Shown piece after piece: positions 28,278 to 40,700 of a stretch of 64,000 nucleotides of DNA (position 1 is the first letter of the stretch; every line of letters starts with the position of its first letter). Below the pieces are notes generated by a model. It was not told the origin of the DNA. It saw nothing but the letters and a program-made list of their open reading frames with translations, and did not search any database. Location of the stretch: positions 1,178,001-1,242,000 of the forward strand of contig JAEVLN010000019.1 of NCBI GenBank assembly GCA_018350325.1, read 5' to 3'. The DNA comes from Globodera rostochiensis. Taxonomy: Eukaryota > Nematoda > Chromadorea > Rhabditida > Heteroderidae. The position numbers and the translations under genes are program-made.

Positions 28278-29848
28278 TTAAATGAAAGAAAAGTTGTTGT
28301 TTCTGACGGACCTCCCAATTTGAGAGAGGCGAAGTTCAAAAATGCCGCGGGCAAAATCATAGAGTGCCAAATCCAACGCATTCTTTTGCCGGATCAAGTC
28401 CAACTGTCTTCTGGTGGGGATCACATGGGCGGACTTACTTTTGTTCCACAGAGACAAATCGCTGTCAAAACTGGAAAGGAAGGAATTAAAATTTTATTGC
28501 CAATTCTGTTCTACGTTAGCCCGAGTGTTTTCTCGAACAGAAGTTGACTTTCGGCCATTCGCTCCTTCAGACCAAAGAAAGCGAATTGTCGCAAGTTGAA
28601 CTTGGCACTCTCGAGAATAATACGGTCCCGAACAATCGCATCCATTGCCGATGAATTGTAACAGTTGACAAGACTCAGGTCGGACAACATTCGCGTCTGA
28701 CTTAAAATTAGAATTTTTTGGCCTTTTGGCAATCAAAAAATCACCGATTAAATGCCAAATTGTATGGGCAAGCGAGGAACCTATAAAATAGCAAAATTAG
28801 TTAGCAGTAACACAACGGAAACTCGAACTCGTCTAGAGAAACGCCGCCCCATCCGACAACCGGGTCAAAACACATTGGCAACTCCTCCGGGGTCGGTAAG
28901 CGACCACCACAAAAATGTAAAGCTCGTGCCCAGGTGGCGCCCCGCTCTGACACGTGAGTGTACTCAGAAACAAAACGATCGATCGGATCGCGCAAAAATG
29001 TGGTCAGAAAAAGACGACGCTTATGACGCTTTCCTAAAAACAAACAAAAAAAAAGATTTAATTATATGGCGCTTTACCTTCTCTGACGTCCAATTTGTTG
29101 TTGACACATCCCGAAACGATCAGTTCGGTGTAATCGGCATGCAAATTGCATGCCCAGCCCGTGGAATAGCGCGAGAACAGCCAAATGCGTCCGATCGGCC
29201 GCCGACACTGACATTTCATCTTTCTCTTCTCTCCAAATCTTAATTAAATCGAAAAAACCTTCATGAAATGACTGAACAAATTTATATTAACACAACTGAA
29301 AAATAAACAAAAAAAGAGAAACATTCATTTTTTAATTGCTTTTTTGTTTTTCAAAAATTCCATAGGAAAACACCGGTAACATTTTCGAAATTTACACGCA
29401 TTTGCACTGATGCGTCACATTGAGATGGCGGACGAGGAAACGCTCAAAGCTTGTCCCAGCAGTTTTTTGTATATGGAGAAATACGAGCACATCTTGTCCT
29501 CCCTCCACCTTAAACCTATCCAAAAGGATGTTTTAAAAAACGATTGTGCCAACTGGACAATGCCAACCTGTAATTGTCTGGGTTTTGTGTTATATGAGCA
29601 AAGCTCAAAATTGTCTGCTGATAATGTGCCGCCGAAGCTGTTGAATGTTTGTTTGCGTTGCCGATCGAATTTCCAAATGCGAATTCGGTCATTTGCGTGA
29701 GAGAAGGAAGACGCGGCGTCGTCCGTGTCAACACATTATTTTCCGCATCTTCACGTGTGTTGGTGCCGATAAGGAATATGGACAGCAGAAATGTCCAAAT
29801 TGTGACACATCCGACAAAAACTATCAAAGACCCCTTCTTAAGCAACAT
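28278..29848 (-). CDS. HS6ST: Heparan sulfate 6-O-sulfotransferase
   Basis: Golgi type II membrane enzyme that transfers sulfate from PAPS to the 6-O position of glucosamine in heparan sulfate (C. elegans hst-6). Seven exons: 29568-29848, 29396-29515, 29078-29238, 28823-29033, 28745-28780, 28515-28700 and 28278-28470, giving 395 residues (human HS6ST1 about 411). The first exon has a signal anchor (IVFVGCVTIWTFLLSIFLIG) and a stem. The PAPS 5' loop FLHIQKTAGTSFERF lies near residue 105. The 3' phosphate-binding stretch is LTTFLRDPIDRFVSEYTH. CQCRRPIGRIWLFSRYSTGW, PTPEELPMCFDP, CPYNLAFNR and RMLSDLSLVNCYN also match. The C-terminus is more diverged, and the last stop could be preceded by one more intron. 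Confidence 0.95.
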
Positions 29849-29913
29849 TGATGCCTATCCCTAGTCCGTGCAGATACAAATGACGAAGATTTATGCTTCT
29901 GTGAGACCATTCA

Positions 29914-30560
29914 TTCCCCTGGGTAAAATTGAAGAATACGTGTACCTCACCAAATCCCACAAATTATATATTAATCGACTCCTCTCTAAGCCTAACGCAC
30001 GAATCTGAAAGAATTTTTTGGCGGGAACCACTTTGAAGCAAGTTATAAGCCCGGGACTGAAGTGTCTTTTTGACTGGGGACTTAGTTGTCCATTGTTTAA
30101 AAAATGGGCAAAATCACTTATATAGGGCTAAAACACGCAACGGAGCACGCCTAGCCTAACGCACCCCGAGCCAGGGTGACTTAGGCCTAAGCCTAACGCG
30201 CCCCGAGCCAGGGTGGCTTAGGCAGCTTAATGAACCCCTAATTTGGTTATTTAAAAAAATTCTTTTTCCTTAATTTAAAAAAATTTAAACCGGTTCAAAA
30301 ACCGCTTGAATTTTCAATTTTTATTTTCTATAATTCTAGTTTTAAAGCCTGTATAAGTGATTTTGCCCATTTTTTAGTCAATGAACAACTGAGTCCCCAG
30401 TCAAAAAGACACTTCAGTCCCGGGCTCATAACTTGCTTCAAAGTGGTTTCCGCCAAAAAATTCTTTCAGATTCGTGCGTTAGGCTTAGAGAGGAGTCGAT
30501 TGATATATAATTTATGGGATTTGGTGAGGTACACGTATTCTTCAATTTTTCCTTCCCCTG
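29914..30560. mobile_element. Foldback MITE, 8-bp target duplication
   Basis: A non-coding palindromic element of about 631 bases (29922-30552) flanked by the direct repeat TTCCCCTG at 29914-29921 and 30553-30560. The arms are about 205 bases and nearly identical as inverted copies (29922-30133 against 30345-30552). The ends read GGTAAAATTGAAGAATACG and its complement with one mismatch. The middle has two direct copies of a GCCTAACGC-CCCCGAGCCAGGGTG motif. Eight-base duplication and short inverted ends suggest a hAT-like MITE (inference). It lies between the divergent HS6ST and POLG genes. Confidence 0.85.
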
Positions 30561-30962
30561 AAACGTTGGTTATTTTTTCGCCCTTTGCATGGCATTTTCA
30601 CCTTTTGGCACATTTTTTATGCCACTTTTCACTCGCCATGGACGGCAGAAAAGAAAGAAAGCGAATTAATTCATTCGTGCAAATCATAACGCCAAACCCA
30701 TTTAAACAAATTAACAGGCCATTGAAATTTTGCTAAATTTTTGAAGCCATGTAACACAGCTAGCAGTTGTATTTCACTACCAAATTTGAAGACAAACTTT
30801 TGGTGACTCCAGCTTACTCTAAAAAAATTTTGTGGATTTGGAGCTTTTTGAAAACTTCAATAGCGGTTGTCAAAACAAAGTCCATTTCGACATTCTTTAC
30901 TCTCTAACTCTTACAAATTAGAGTATTCGATCGGGATAAAATACAAAATACATAGGCTGCAC

Positions 30963-31418
30963 AAAATGTTGCCCTCTTCACTTCCCTTTGTCCGCTCCTT
31001 TTCTTTGGGTTTGCTGAGCCGAAGTGCCACCTCATTTGCGTGGGTTTGAGTTCTTCCGATGACTTTTTTTGACCGATTGCTTATAGGGGGCTCACTTCGG
31101 AGCAGTTCATGAAGAATCCTGCCAATGAGCCGGTGCTGGAGTATCGCAAGGGCAGCGCGGAAAGTGTCGCGTTGGAGCAGGAACTGCAGAAGCTCTGGGC
31201 AGAGCCCGTGGAAGTTCCGCTTTGCATTGGGACGGAGAAGATATTCCGCAAGGAGCAGAAGAAGAAGATATTCCACACGGAACAAAGGAAAAAGATATTC
31301 CACACTGAACAAAGGAAAAATATATTCCACACGGAACAAAGGAAAAATATATTCCACACGGAACAAAGGAAAAATATATTCCACAAGGAACAGAGGAGCA
31401 TCAAACAGCCCATGGCGA
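30963..31418 (+). repeat. Duplicated copy of the ALDH4A1 5' exons
   Basis: This stretch matches 46342-46659 almost base for base, including the intron between the two exons. The exceptions are one substitution in exon 1 and a 138-base insertion (31259-31396). Identity starts three bases before the ATG and stops three bases past the exon 2 donor. The complete gene continues only at the 46 kb copy, so that copy is the likely source. Confidence 0.95.
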
Positions 31419-34400
31419 AGAGTGGGGTGCGTTTGTTCTCGGGGCCGTTTTGTTTCCAAGACTTTATCGCGCATAGACCAGAAATTTTGAATACATTATC
31501 TTTAAGCAAGATGTCAAAACGAATGCCGCAAAATCATCGAAATTTGAGCCTAAAAATATTCAATTGGTATCAAGACGACTGCACAAACATTTATTCGGGA
31601 AAGCGACGTACGCAAACAGTTCAGCAAAGGAAGTGGGTTGTGGGTGCTTTTTGGTTATGTGACCTTGCATATAAAGCTTTATTGGGTCGATAACAAGAGA
31701 ATATGACTCAATTTAACGGATTTTGCTTATAAAAAATCCGATAAACTAAAGTTATTATTCCTTTTTTTGACCCAACTTAGCTCAAAAAATTACCTTCAAA
31801 CTTAGAAAATGAGACTATGCATTTTACATTCGAGGACAGTATTGAAGCCCGATTGGAGTTGCCCTCTCTTCATGTTAGTGGTAATTTGATGGAACACTTT
31901 CGGGTCGAAGCATCTGCGCAGTTTGAAGGGTTTATTTAGTTGAACTTTGTTTTTTTGACTAAACTTATTAAGTTACCAAAAGTTACTGGAAAGTGTGCTT
32001 TGGACCAAGGAGCGCAACAGAATTCCCCGGAGACCAAAAGAATGGTCAGTTCAACCCGGGTGGACTGCCTACGATCCCATCGGTTGGAATGGTGAGAGAT
32101 CAGTTAAAATGGGTTTTAGCAGGGAGGGGGGGGGGCATGCCCCCTTCGAAATGTTGGAAAAAGCCATTTGTTTTGCAAAATTTGTTAATTTGGACAAATT
32201 TTCTTTCAGACCCCCCCCCCCCCCCCCCGAAAATCCGTAGAGACGCTTTTTTAAAGCTTTAAAAAATTATAAACTTTTTGTAAATTTACCCAAATATGGG
32301 ACCCAAACTTTACTAGTACCGCTTAAAATCTGTTTATGGCTTTAGCTGTTCCGCGACCTGTGCCTTTCCCGGCGGAGGATTTGCTGTTTTTTGATGTTGA
32401 AGTGTGCATGAAAGACGGTCGATTGCCCACGTTGGCAGTTGCTCTCTCCCACACAAAATGGTTGATTTTTATAAGGCATTGAACATCTAACATCCTCATT
32501 TGTGCAAGGTATTCGTGGTGCAGTACTCGGATGGCTGATGCTGATAATGAACTTCCTGAATTTGTCCGACCTGAACATTTGATTTCTATGGGCAATCTTG
32601 GGCAAAGAAAACGATTGGTCATCGGTCACAACGTCGCTTTTGATCGCACTTTTATCAGCGAACAATATGCCATTCACGTATGTCGGACGAAAGTGGCATT
32701 TACTTTGTGTCGCTTTCAAACTACAACGATTTCATAGATATTTAACTTTTGGTGGTTGTTCATGACTGATGTTCTGTTTAGGAAACTGCGTTGCGTTTTT
32801 GGGACACAATGTCCATGCACATAGCAATCGGTGGCATGGCCGACCATCAGCGGGACCTCTTCACGAAGAACAACAACTACCCATCATTAGCCAAATTGTT
32901 GTTTTCAAAGCCTGGACAATCTGACGGGCCCGAAATTGCTATGGAAGCTCTCACAAAGGAGCAAACGACCCATTTGAAGGAATTTAATGTTTTGAAAGGC
33001 TTTAAACGAAAATAAACATAAAAAATCCAGAAAATTGTGCGTGTTTGGAAGAAACGGACCTGCAGAAATTCGTTGGACGCTCTTCACGAAAAATATTGCA
33101 ACAAAGAGAAGCCTTTGGTCGTCAGAAAGTTCGAAGAAAAAGACGGGAAAATGGAACAGAATCTATCCGAAGAGTCGGCTAATGTGAAGCACTCGGCAAA
33201 AGAACAAGTTGAATGGGACAAAAAGTATCAGAGTTTCTTCAAAACGGCCTCAATTGAGCAAATCCGTTCAAATGCGCAAGTACGGTTTGTGAAAGTGGTC
33301 GTTCTTGATTAATTGTGATTAATTTTAGACTCTTTTCGATTATTGTGCCTGCGATGTAGAAGCGACAGAAGCGTTATTTCGGAAGCTTTATCCCAGTTTT
33401 AAATACAGGTTTTCTCTCCCGTTGATATTTTGTGAAACATTTGATTTTCTAACAGATTTCCCCACCCGGTCACTTATTGCGGAATGCTGGAAATGGGCAA
33501 CCCGTATTTGCCTATAACAAGTGAACAACTCCACCTTTACTTGCAGCTTAACATTCAATACATTTCAGGTAATTGGCGTACCTTTTTCGCCAAATGTGAG
33601 GACGAATCATCGAATCTGAAGGATGTGACGGCCAATAAATTTGTTAAAAGTGCCCGAAATTTAATAGAGGAGTTGGACGTGGAAAGTGAACATGGAATTC
33701 GAAAGTATTTCAATATTTTACGGTTTTTTGAGTCTTGAAAGATGAAATTGCTTTAAAGTGCTAAAAGAACTACGCCAAATGAAAACTTTTTTGTTCAACA
33801 GATTTGAGCTTGACCCGTGGATGTGGGTGTCAGACTGGAACAGAAAATTATTACGTCCGCAGTGGCCCCTATGGTACAGCGGACTGTTTATGCATTTTCA
33901 GGACGCGGAGGTATAATCAGAAAGTTAATGGGGCAACTTTGGTACTTTAAGGTTTAAAAATTGCTATATCCTTAATTTTAAAGTCGTTTCTCTGATTAAC
34001 TTCAGATTCACATTGATTTGTTGACTGGTGATCGGATCAAAATGCAAACCCGCGAAATTCCGCGGATTTTTGGCCTTTGTTATGGGCGATATCCGCTCTT
34101 CTACAAGTCGAACTATGGCTGGGGTTTCTTGGTGCCAAACGCCAATTGTAAGTAAAGTGCATGTGCAAGGGGTGCGTCGATGCACCCCCATAGCCCCCGT
34201 AAGAGCCTGACGCAATCTTCTGTCATTCTTGTAATGAGGAGAGGGATGAGGGATTGACCTGATGCACCTCCCCTCCCCCCCCCCTTTTTTTTGCGTTAAT
34301 TGTACACGGGCTCCGGTTTGATGCACTCCTTGGTGGTGTGGTCAGTAAAAGCCAGGGCGGATCACCTCAGTGTGCCAGCAATTGAATCTCAACCAAATCA

Positions 34401-37393
34401 AACAAACAAGATGCCATTCGAAAGCTCTAAATGAGAAGAATCATTTGGGGAAAAACGTTAAAAATGTTGTGAAAAAACCACACAAATCGGGGGTGTTATA
34501 GACTTTCAATGGCTGGCATTGAGATGTTGTGGTTGGGTGGGTATTGGGTTGGTTACATAAAAATCTTTACTTTAGTATTTGGCTGTTATATTTTAACAGC
34601 GAAAGACACATTTTTAGGCTCCGATGATTTGCCCAAAGATGAGAAGGTTCTTCTTAGGAGAAATGAATATGTGAATTTTCCGGTCAGGTGATTGTGTAAA
34701 TTGGATTATTCATAGTGTTTTTTGTTTGGGCATTAATTAATCTTTCAATTTATTTATTGTCTTTCAGGGAAATCCATGAACTGATCAGACGCAACAAAAG
34801 TCGCAATGTGCCAAAGATTCCGTTTTACGCAATGAAGCCGGTTTCGACGGTGACGCGCCATTTCAACTTCTACAGACTTCCTCACCCGGTAAAAAAAATT
34901 TCATTGTGCAAAATGTTTTTGCAGAGCGGCAAAGCGCGCAACATGGGGACTCCGTTCGACAAGTCCAACTACAAAAACTTCGAAGAAGGTGTTTTGTACC
35001 CTACGCGTTACGGGGAAGTGTTGAAGGACTTTTTGGTGTCAAAAAGTGTGACCCGTTTTTGGGGAAATTACAGGTGTCCCAAATGCTAAAAATTGTTTTT
35101 TTTTCCTATGGAAAATTGTCGGTTTCTTTCAGAGATCGTTACAGAGAAGAATTGCCCGTTTGGTTGGATGAGAAAATGCAAATGGGCGCCCTTGTCCCGT
35201 CAGTGATTCCTTCCGGGACGGTAACTCGCAGAGCGACCCACAAACTTTGGCTAACCTCGACAAATCCCAAAGTATTATATTATGAATAGACTTATTGGTA
35301 AGAGCTTATTTCAGGAGAATGTGGTCGGATCCGACATGGTTAATGCATTGTATTTGCGTTTTCTGCAAGAACGTTGGTACTTTTCCACAGAAATCGATGG
35401 TCCAATGCGCCGATGGATGGAAATTTGTCGGGGCTGACGTGGACTCGCAAGAGCAATGGCTGGCCGCACTTTTTGGCGATTCTTTCCACGAAAGTCTTCG
35501 TGCCGGTGCGACGCCCTTCTCGAATATGTTATTGGCCGGGAACAAGAACGACGGGACCGACCTGCACTCGGTGGTCGGCAAGGAAGTGGGCATCACGCGG
35601 AACCAAGCAAAGGTGGGGACGGGCGATAACAATTTTGGAAATTTTTGTTTCCCAAATCACCAATAAATGCTCTCTGTTTAGACTCTGAATTATGCTCGTC
35701 TTTACGGCTCAGGCATTTTTCATGCCCAACAATACATGATTAACCAGGGAATTACGAAGCCGCAGGCAAGGCAAAGAGCCAAAAAAATGTTTGAAACGAC
35801 AAAGGGTCAACCTGTAAGGTAAACGAATTCTGTCTAAATTTAAGCATATTATCTCTGAATGCTTTTTGTAACAGATACCTCAAAATGAGTGAATCGGGCG
35901 GCAAAATGCTGGACGAATTTCTCGCGTTAAATTCGAATCTTCGTCAACTTGTTAAACACAATTTTACCTTATTACGGCTTGGTGGAAAACATTTTTTGCG
36001 CATTGATTGTCAGTTAAACGACATTAATAACGGCGCAGCATTTTTTTTTCTTCTGCGTTTCCATATTACATAATTGTTTCATTTGCAGGTCCTGTCCCTT
36101 TTGTAAACAAATTCGAGCGATGGTTGTTGTCCAGGCAGAAGGAAAACAACATCGAAATGAGCATTAACAGAATGAGAAATATCTTATACGAGGGCGACGT
36201 TTTTCTCAATGTTGGGGGATAGTGAGTAATTATTAAATATTATTGAAAAACAAAATTTTAATTTTTTTTAGCGAGTCCCAAACATTCAATTGGCTGTCAC
36301 TGAATTCCTGCCAGCGCCATCCCATCACACCGGTGTTGAAGTGTCGGCTCAGCCAGGCACTCGAACCAATTCTGCCAGCCATGGTTAAAGATGTTCAGTC
36401 TGTTAACTTGGATAAGTTCAACTCATTGTTCAAACGAAGCGTCGCCAATTGGGTCAAATTTTGATACAGAATTTGGGGTACTTTTCTGTTGTTTTTTTTT
36501 AAAAAAAACGTATATTTTGACCTACTAAACGCGATTGCGACTAATTTTTTACTTTTTGTTGTTATAAAAACCGGATTATTGTGACAAATTTATTAAACAG
36601 AAATGCAGCCAAAGGCAACCCACCTATTTTGTACCTTTGCTTGTAATTTATTGATGGGGAAACCATGTCGCAAACGTGTTTAGTGGGTAAAATAACATAC
36701 GTTTATGCCTGCGTGGGGGTGGGGGTGGGGGGGGGGGGTGGCAAAACAGAAAAGTACCGAATTTGGTGTTTTCTTAAGAAACCCATTCGTCGCTTAATTC
36801 TTTCCGCTTTCAGTTTGTCCAGTCGAGTGCGGTCGACTTCCTCCACTTGTTACTCGTCTGTATGCGATGGTTGTGCCGTAAGTATGACATCCCGGCTCGT
36901 TACGTAATTTCAATCCATGATGAGGTGACATTTTTCGATCAATTAAATATCAATTTGCGCATCGTTTATAGGTTCGTTATTTGGTTCCGGAAAAAGACCG
37001 ATACCGGTGTGCGTTGGCCCTCACGTTGAGCAATATGTATGTGAGGTGAGTGGTTTTGATTGGAGTCTTCTTAGTTGTAATTTGCATAAATAATCACAGA
37101 GCAGCGATTTCCGACACGTTGGGGATCCGGGAGCTGCCCAAGGTTATTGTTTCTTTTCACAAATTAAAAAATAAATAATTTTTTTACAGTCGATCGCCTT
37201 CTTCAGTCAGGTGGATATTGACTCGGTGCTTCGCAAGGAAGTCGATTTGGAATGTCGAGCGCCTGACACCAAAACAATTGAAAATGGTAATTGGGCGACG
37301 CTTTCCCAGTTCATTCCTCAAAAAAAGAACATTAAAGGTGAAGCTGTGAACATTGAACAGATTGTGAAAATTACGGGTGGACGCCTTGCGTGA
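30966..37393 (+). CDS. POLG: Mitochondrial DNA polymerase gamma, with 5' exons derived from ALDH4A1
   Basis: Family-A polymerase replicating mitochondrial DNA. The POLG exons are 31477-31636, 31806-31929, 31973-32112, 32346-32460, 32509-32677, 32782-32988, 33031-33279, 33329-33408, 33456-33520, 33569-33704, 33802-33910, 34006-34147, 34618-34687, 34768-34888, 34925-35073, 35133-35271, 35315-35338, 35391-35612, 35682-35818, 35875-35981, 36089-36221, 36272-36452, 36814-36924, 36972-37045, 37100-37142 and 37190-37393 (1136 residues). Exonuclease motifs are FFDVEVC and [10 protein letters not shown]. Polymerase motifs are [33 protein letters not shown] and C VISIHDEV. The first POLG exon has a stop just before its acceptor and no ATG. 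The upstream ALDH4A1-derived exons 30966-31039 and 31087-31414 end in phase 0 and would join to it through a GC donor at 31415, supplying the start, a targeting peptide and a repeat linker (total 1270 residues). That fusion is inferred; the polymerase part is firm. Confidence 0.9.
31259..31396 (+). repeat. In-frame 27-bp tandem repeat, five copies
   Basis: The insertion that distinguishes the copied exon from its ALDH4A1 source is 138 bases. It holds five units of 27 bases encoding (R/K)K(K/N)IFHTEQ-like nonapeptides plus one Arg codon. It probably arose from the adjacent KIFRKEQ codons. The length keeps the reading frame. Confidence 0.95.
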
Positions 37394-37778
37394 TTGTTAA
37401 AACGGATTTGTCAGAGTATCTTCTCGTCGTTAGCATTTGTTTAAAATTTTGAATGTTTTTTTTCCGATGATCTACATGTCTATTACCACTGTGTCTCTAT
37501 TATTTTACACTTTGTTCTTATTTTTGTGCCGTAGCTTATCAGTCCTAACCAGGCACGTATTTTGGGGAAGGGGGAGGGAGTTAGGGAAAGAATCTGCTTT
37601 CTATTTCTAAGGACGTGCCTGGTGTCCCCCAACACCCGTTCAGTTTCGATGTTCTCATCTTTTGCAAATATATCTCATACAAATTCATTACACTAAAGCT
37701 TCGCATGAAGAGAAATGTGAGAGGAAAGAATCATGTAACAGGATCAAAAATATGACAAAAATAAGCAAAATATCATGT
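37394..37778. other. Short convergent intergenic gap
   Basis: Separates the 3' ends of POLG and the LMBR1-family gene. No gene or clear repeat seen. Confidence 0.6.
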
Positions 37779-40700
37779 TTAATCATTCTCTGGACTATCA
37801 TTGTCTTCAAAATCGGTGTATACATCAGATAACGGACTCGATGACGCCCTCAAGGTGTCGTAAGTAAAGTGCTTTTGGCCAGCAAGGGTAGTGAACCTAA
37901 GAATGAACTCCGTAATAGTGCTGATGGTAAACGGTTCTGGGATTCGGGCCCGTTAATCCTATAAACTATTTCAAACACCTAACCCGATTTCGAACAAAAT
38001 GTCAAAAAACGTATTTTTGAGTAGTACAAGTGGGCAATGAATGAATACCTGCGAAACAACTCGCGACGGACGGGTTGGGTGAATTTGTTGACCAAACATA
38101 ACATGGAAGCGGCAGCGAAAAGAAGATTGTAGCCCCAGACGAGCGAGAAATTGGAGATCCAGTGGATTCGGCCGTAGTTGCCGAGGAGATCGAATGTGGT
38201 GATACCTGAAGAACGCATTCATTATATAACGTCATGCTTCATTCATTATATAACGTCATGCTTCATTCATTATATAACGTCATGCTAAGAGAAAATATAA
38301 AAAAGATATCAATTGCAAAACGAAGAACTTATGGAAAACAAAGTCGTACCTAGTGTCCGGACAAGAACGGGAAGTGCAGAACTGAGGACGAGAATTATCA
38401 CACAGTTAATGATGATGGCAGTCATCGAAGTGCGCCCACGGCGGGGCTGAAGGCGACGAATCAGTGGGACGGAGTAAACGCCGACAAGAGAGGACATCAT
38501 AATGTATCTGGGAAGAAAAGGCTGGATTCGGAAATCCAAGAATGGATGGAATCGAGTCCATGGCTAAAAGTCTAGTAGGACAAACAGGTTTTTATTTTGG
38601 GACCGGTTTATGATTTTGTACCCCCTTAACCGGGTCTTTTTAACTCACCCGGTTAACTGAAAGTTGGGGTTTGTCCTACCAAAATTAAAGGGTAAAATTT
38701 AAAACGCACAAAATGATAGCGATTTCGCCCAATGCCCCAAAGATGCCCAATGTGTGTCGGTACTGCTCCATGTACTGGACGTAGGCGGGAAGTGCTCGAA
38801 AGCCGAAAAGTAATTGGAGAGTGTTTAACAGAACCATCGACACAGTGAGAACCTATGAAAAAACAAATTGATAAATTGATGAGAGAAAGTAATTACGGTA
38901 AGCACGAGGAGAATGAGCATGATTATTGGATACTTAAGCAGAGTCAGCAGAATTTTGATCGGCTCGAGCAGATGATGAAGTCGTTTTCTAGCATGAAAAC
39001 ATTTTCCAAAGTCTATTTTTGCGTATTTGCTCCGTTGGTGTGTTTTTTGTGCGAACTGCTTGTAATTCACGCTCCCGTTGGGTAAGACTCCTCCAGTACC
39101 ATTAGTACTTGAGATCGAACTCATTTCAGCAATCGATCGATGCCTTGAAAAATATTGACAAAGATTAGAATGGAAAAGATGCGTAAATTTCTCTTCAAAA
39201 ACCTCAAAAATGGTGCGGAGACGCGTGAGCTGTAACCCTTTTGTTGCTGGAATTGTTGAAACTTTGTGTCCCTTCGAAGACAGCTCAAAGCCTAAAATTT
39301 TTTTTATTTAAGTTACGAATATCGTTTCGAACCTGCAAACGTTCCGGAGTCGTTGCTTTAAACAGGTGGGTTGGAAGATCCCCATTGTTCTTTAAAATGG
39401 CTCATAAATAATTTGTTAAAGTTTCTAAAGGTGTTCACCAGAGTTGTAGATGACCGATATCGACTTGTATTCCTTCCAATTGTCGTCTTTTGGGTAATCA
39501 GCATTTCGCTGAACACATCGAACATTTTGGCGAATCCGAGCGGAACCGACAGTAACAGCAGAGAGACGCCGAAGAGGGAGGCGAAAGAATACAACAGAGG
39601 CGTGGACAGGGAGAGGGACAACGACAGCAGGGAGAGCGAAATGTACGAGGGCTGTAAAAAACACGCCTCGTTTTCAAAACCAAACCCTTGGCAATGTCCT
39701 GCCATATTTACCAACCTGCAAGAAGAGATGGGAATAGAATACATCTGCAATTCCAATCAGGACGATGATAACCAGCGAACACACCACGACAGTCTCATAA
39801 AAACGAGCAAGAAGCGGACGACGCACCGAAGCCGGCGTGGAGCCGTGAAAGGGCTGAACAACATGGAGGTGAAAGGCCGCACTACTGAAGCCCTGAGACT
39901 AAAATGAGAATTTTAGAAGAAATTCAACAAATTAAGTAAACATGTAAAGAAGATAAAAATTTATATTGGGAGGGAGAAGGATAAGAATCTATATATTGAA
40001 AAACAAATGCTTGTGAAAGATTTAAAAAAGAAAAATTCATAGCACCGGATGGTTTCGATCCATCGACCTCTGGGTTATGGGCCCAGCACGCTTCCACTGC
40101 GCCACGGTGCTTACGAATCATACGGCGTAATTTGTATTGAACATTTAAGTAATTTTGTTTTTGGCAGGAATTACAAATTAGACGAGAAAACTGGACGGAT
40201 ATTTGTACTTATAAAGGCATAAAGGCTGTTATTCTTAGAGCAATTTTCTTAACAAATAAATCTTCAAAAATTTACCGGCGAAGCCAAATTTCACCCCGAA
40301 AAAAGTAAATACTTCAAATAATAAAAAATTCGCATAAAAAATTAAAATGAAGCTCTTTTTAATGAAGTATCAGTTTTTCCAAAAAACAACCCAAATCGAA
40401 TTTTTGAGTCGCCGCCTTCCCAAAATTATCCCTATAATGTTTCAAACCTCAATGAAAAAGTAGGAAAATGGGAGCAAAACGAATAGGGACAAATTGCTGA
40501 GCATGAACACGTAATTCCACAAAGAGTTGATTAGAGAGGCGTTCAGCCACTTCAGGTAGTAATTGTCCGGGTACCGCTCCAGCACTTCCGAGCCGAGCAC
40601 GGAAAATGGCAGAAGAGTTACTGCCCCAATGGACACCGACAGGGAACAGCAACAAATCCAAACACTAAAAATTGTAAATGACAAGTATTTATAAAAGGCA

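Noticed and set aside
31109..31693. 194-residue frame starting in the copied ALDH4A1 exon as a stand-alone gene
   Set aside because: After 31418 it runs through POLG exon 1 in the wrong frame; the POLG frame is supported by family conservation.
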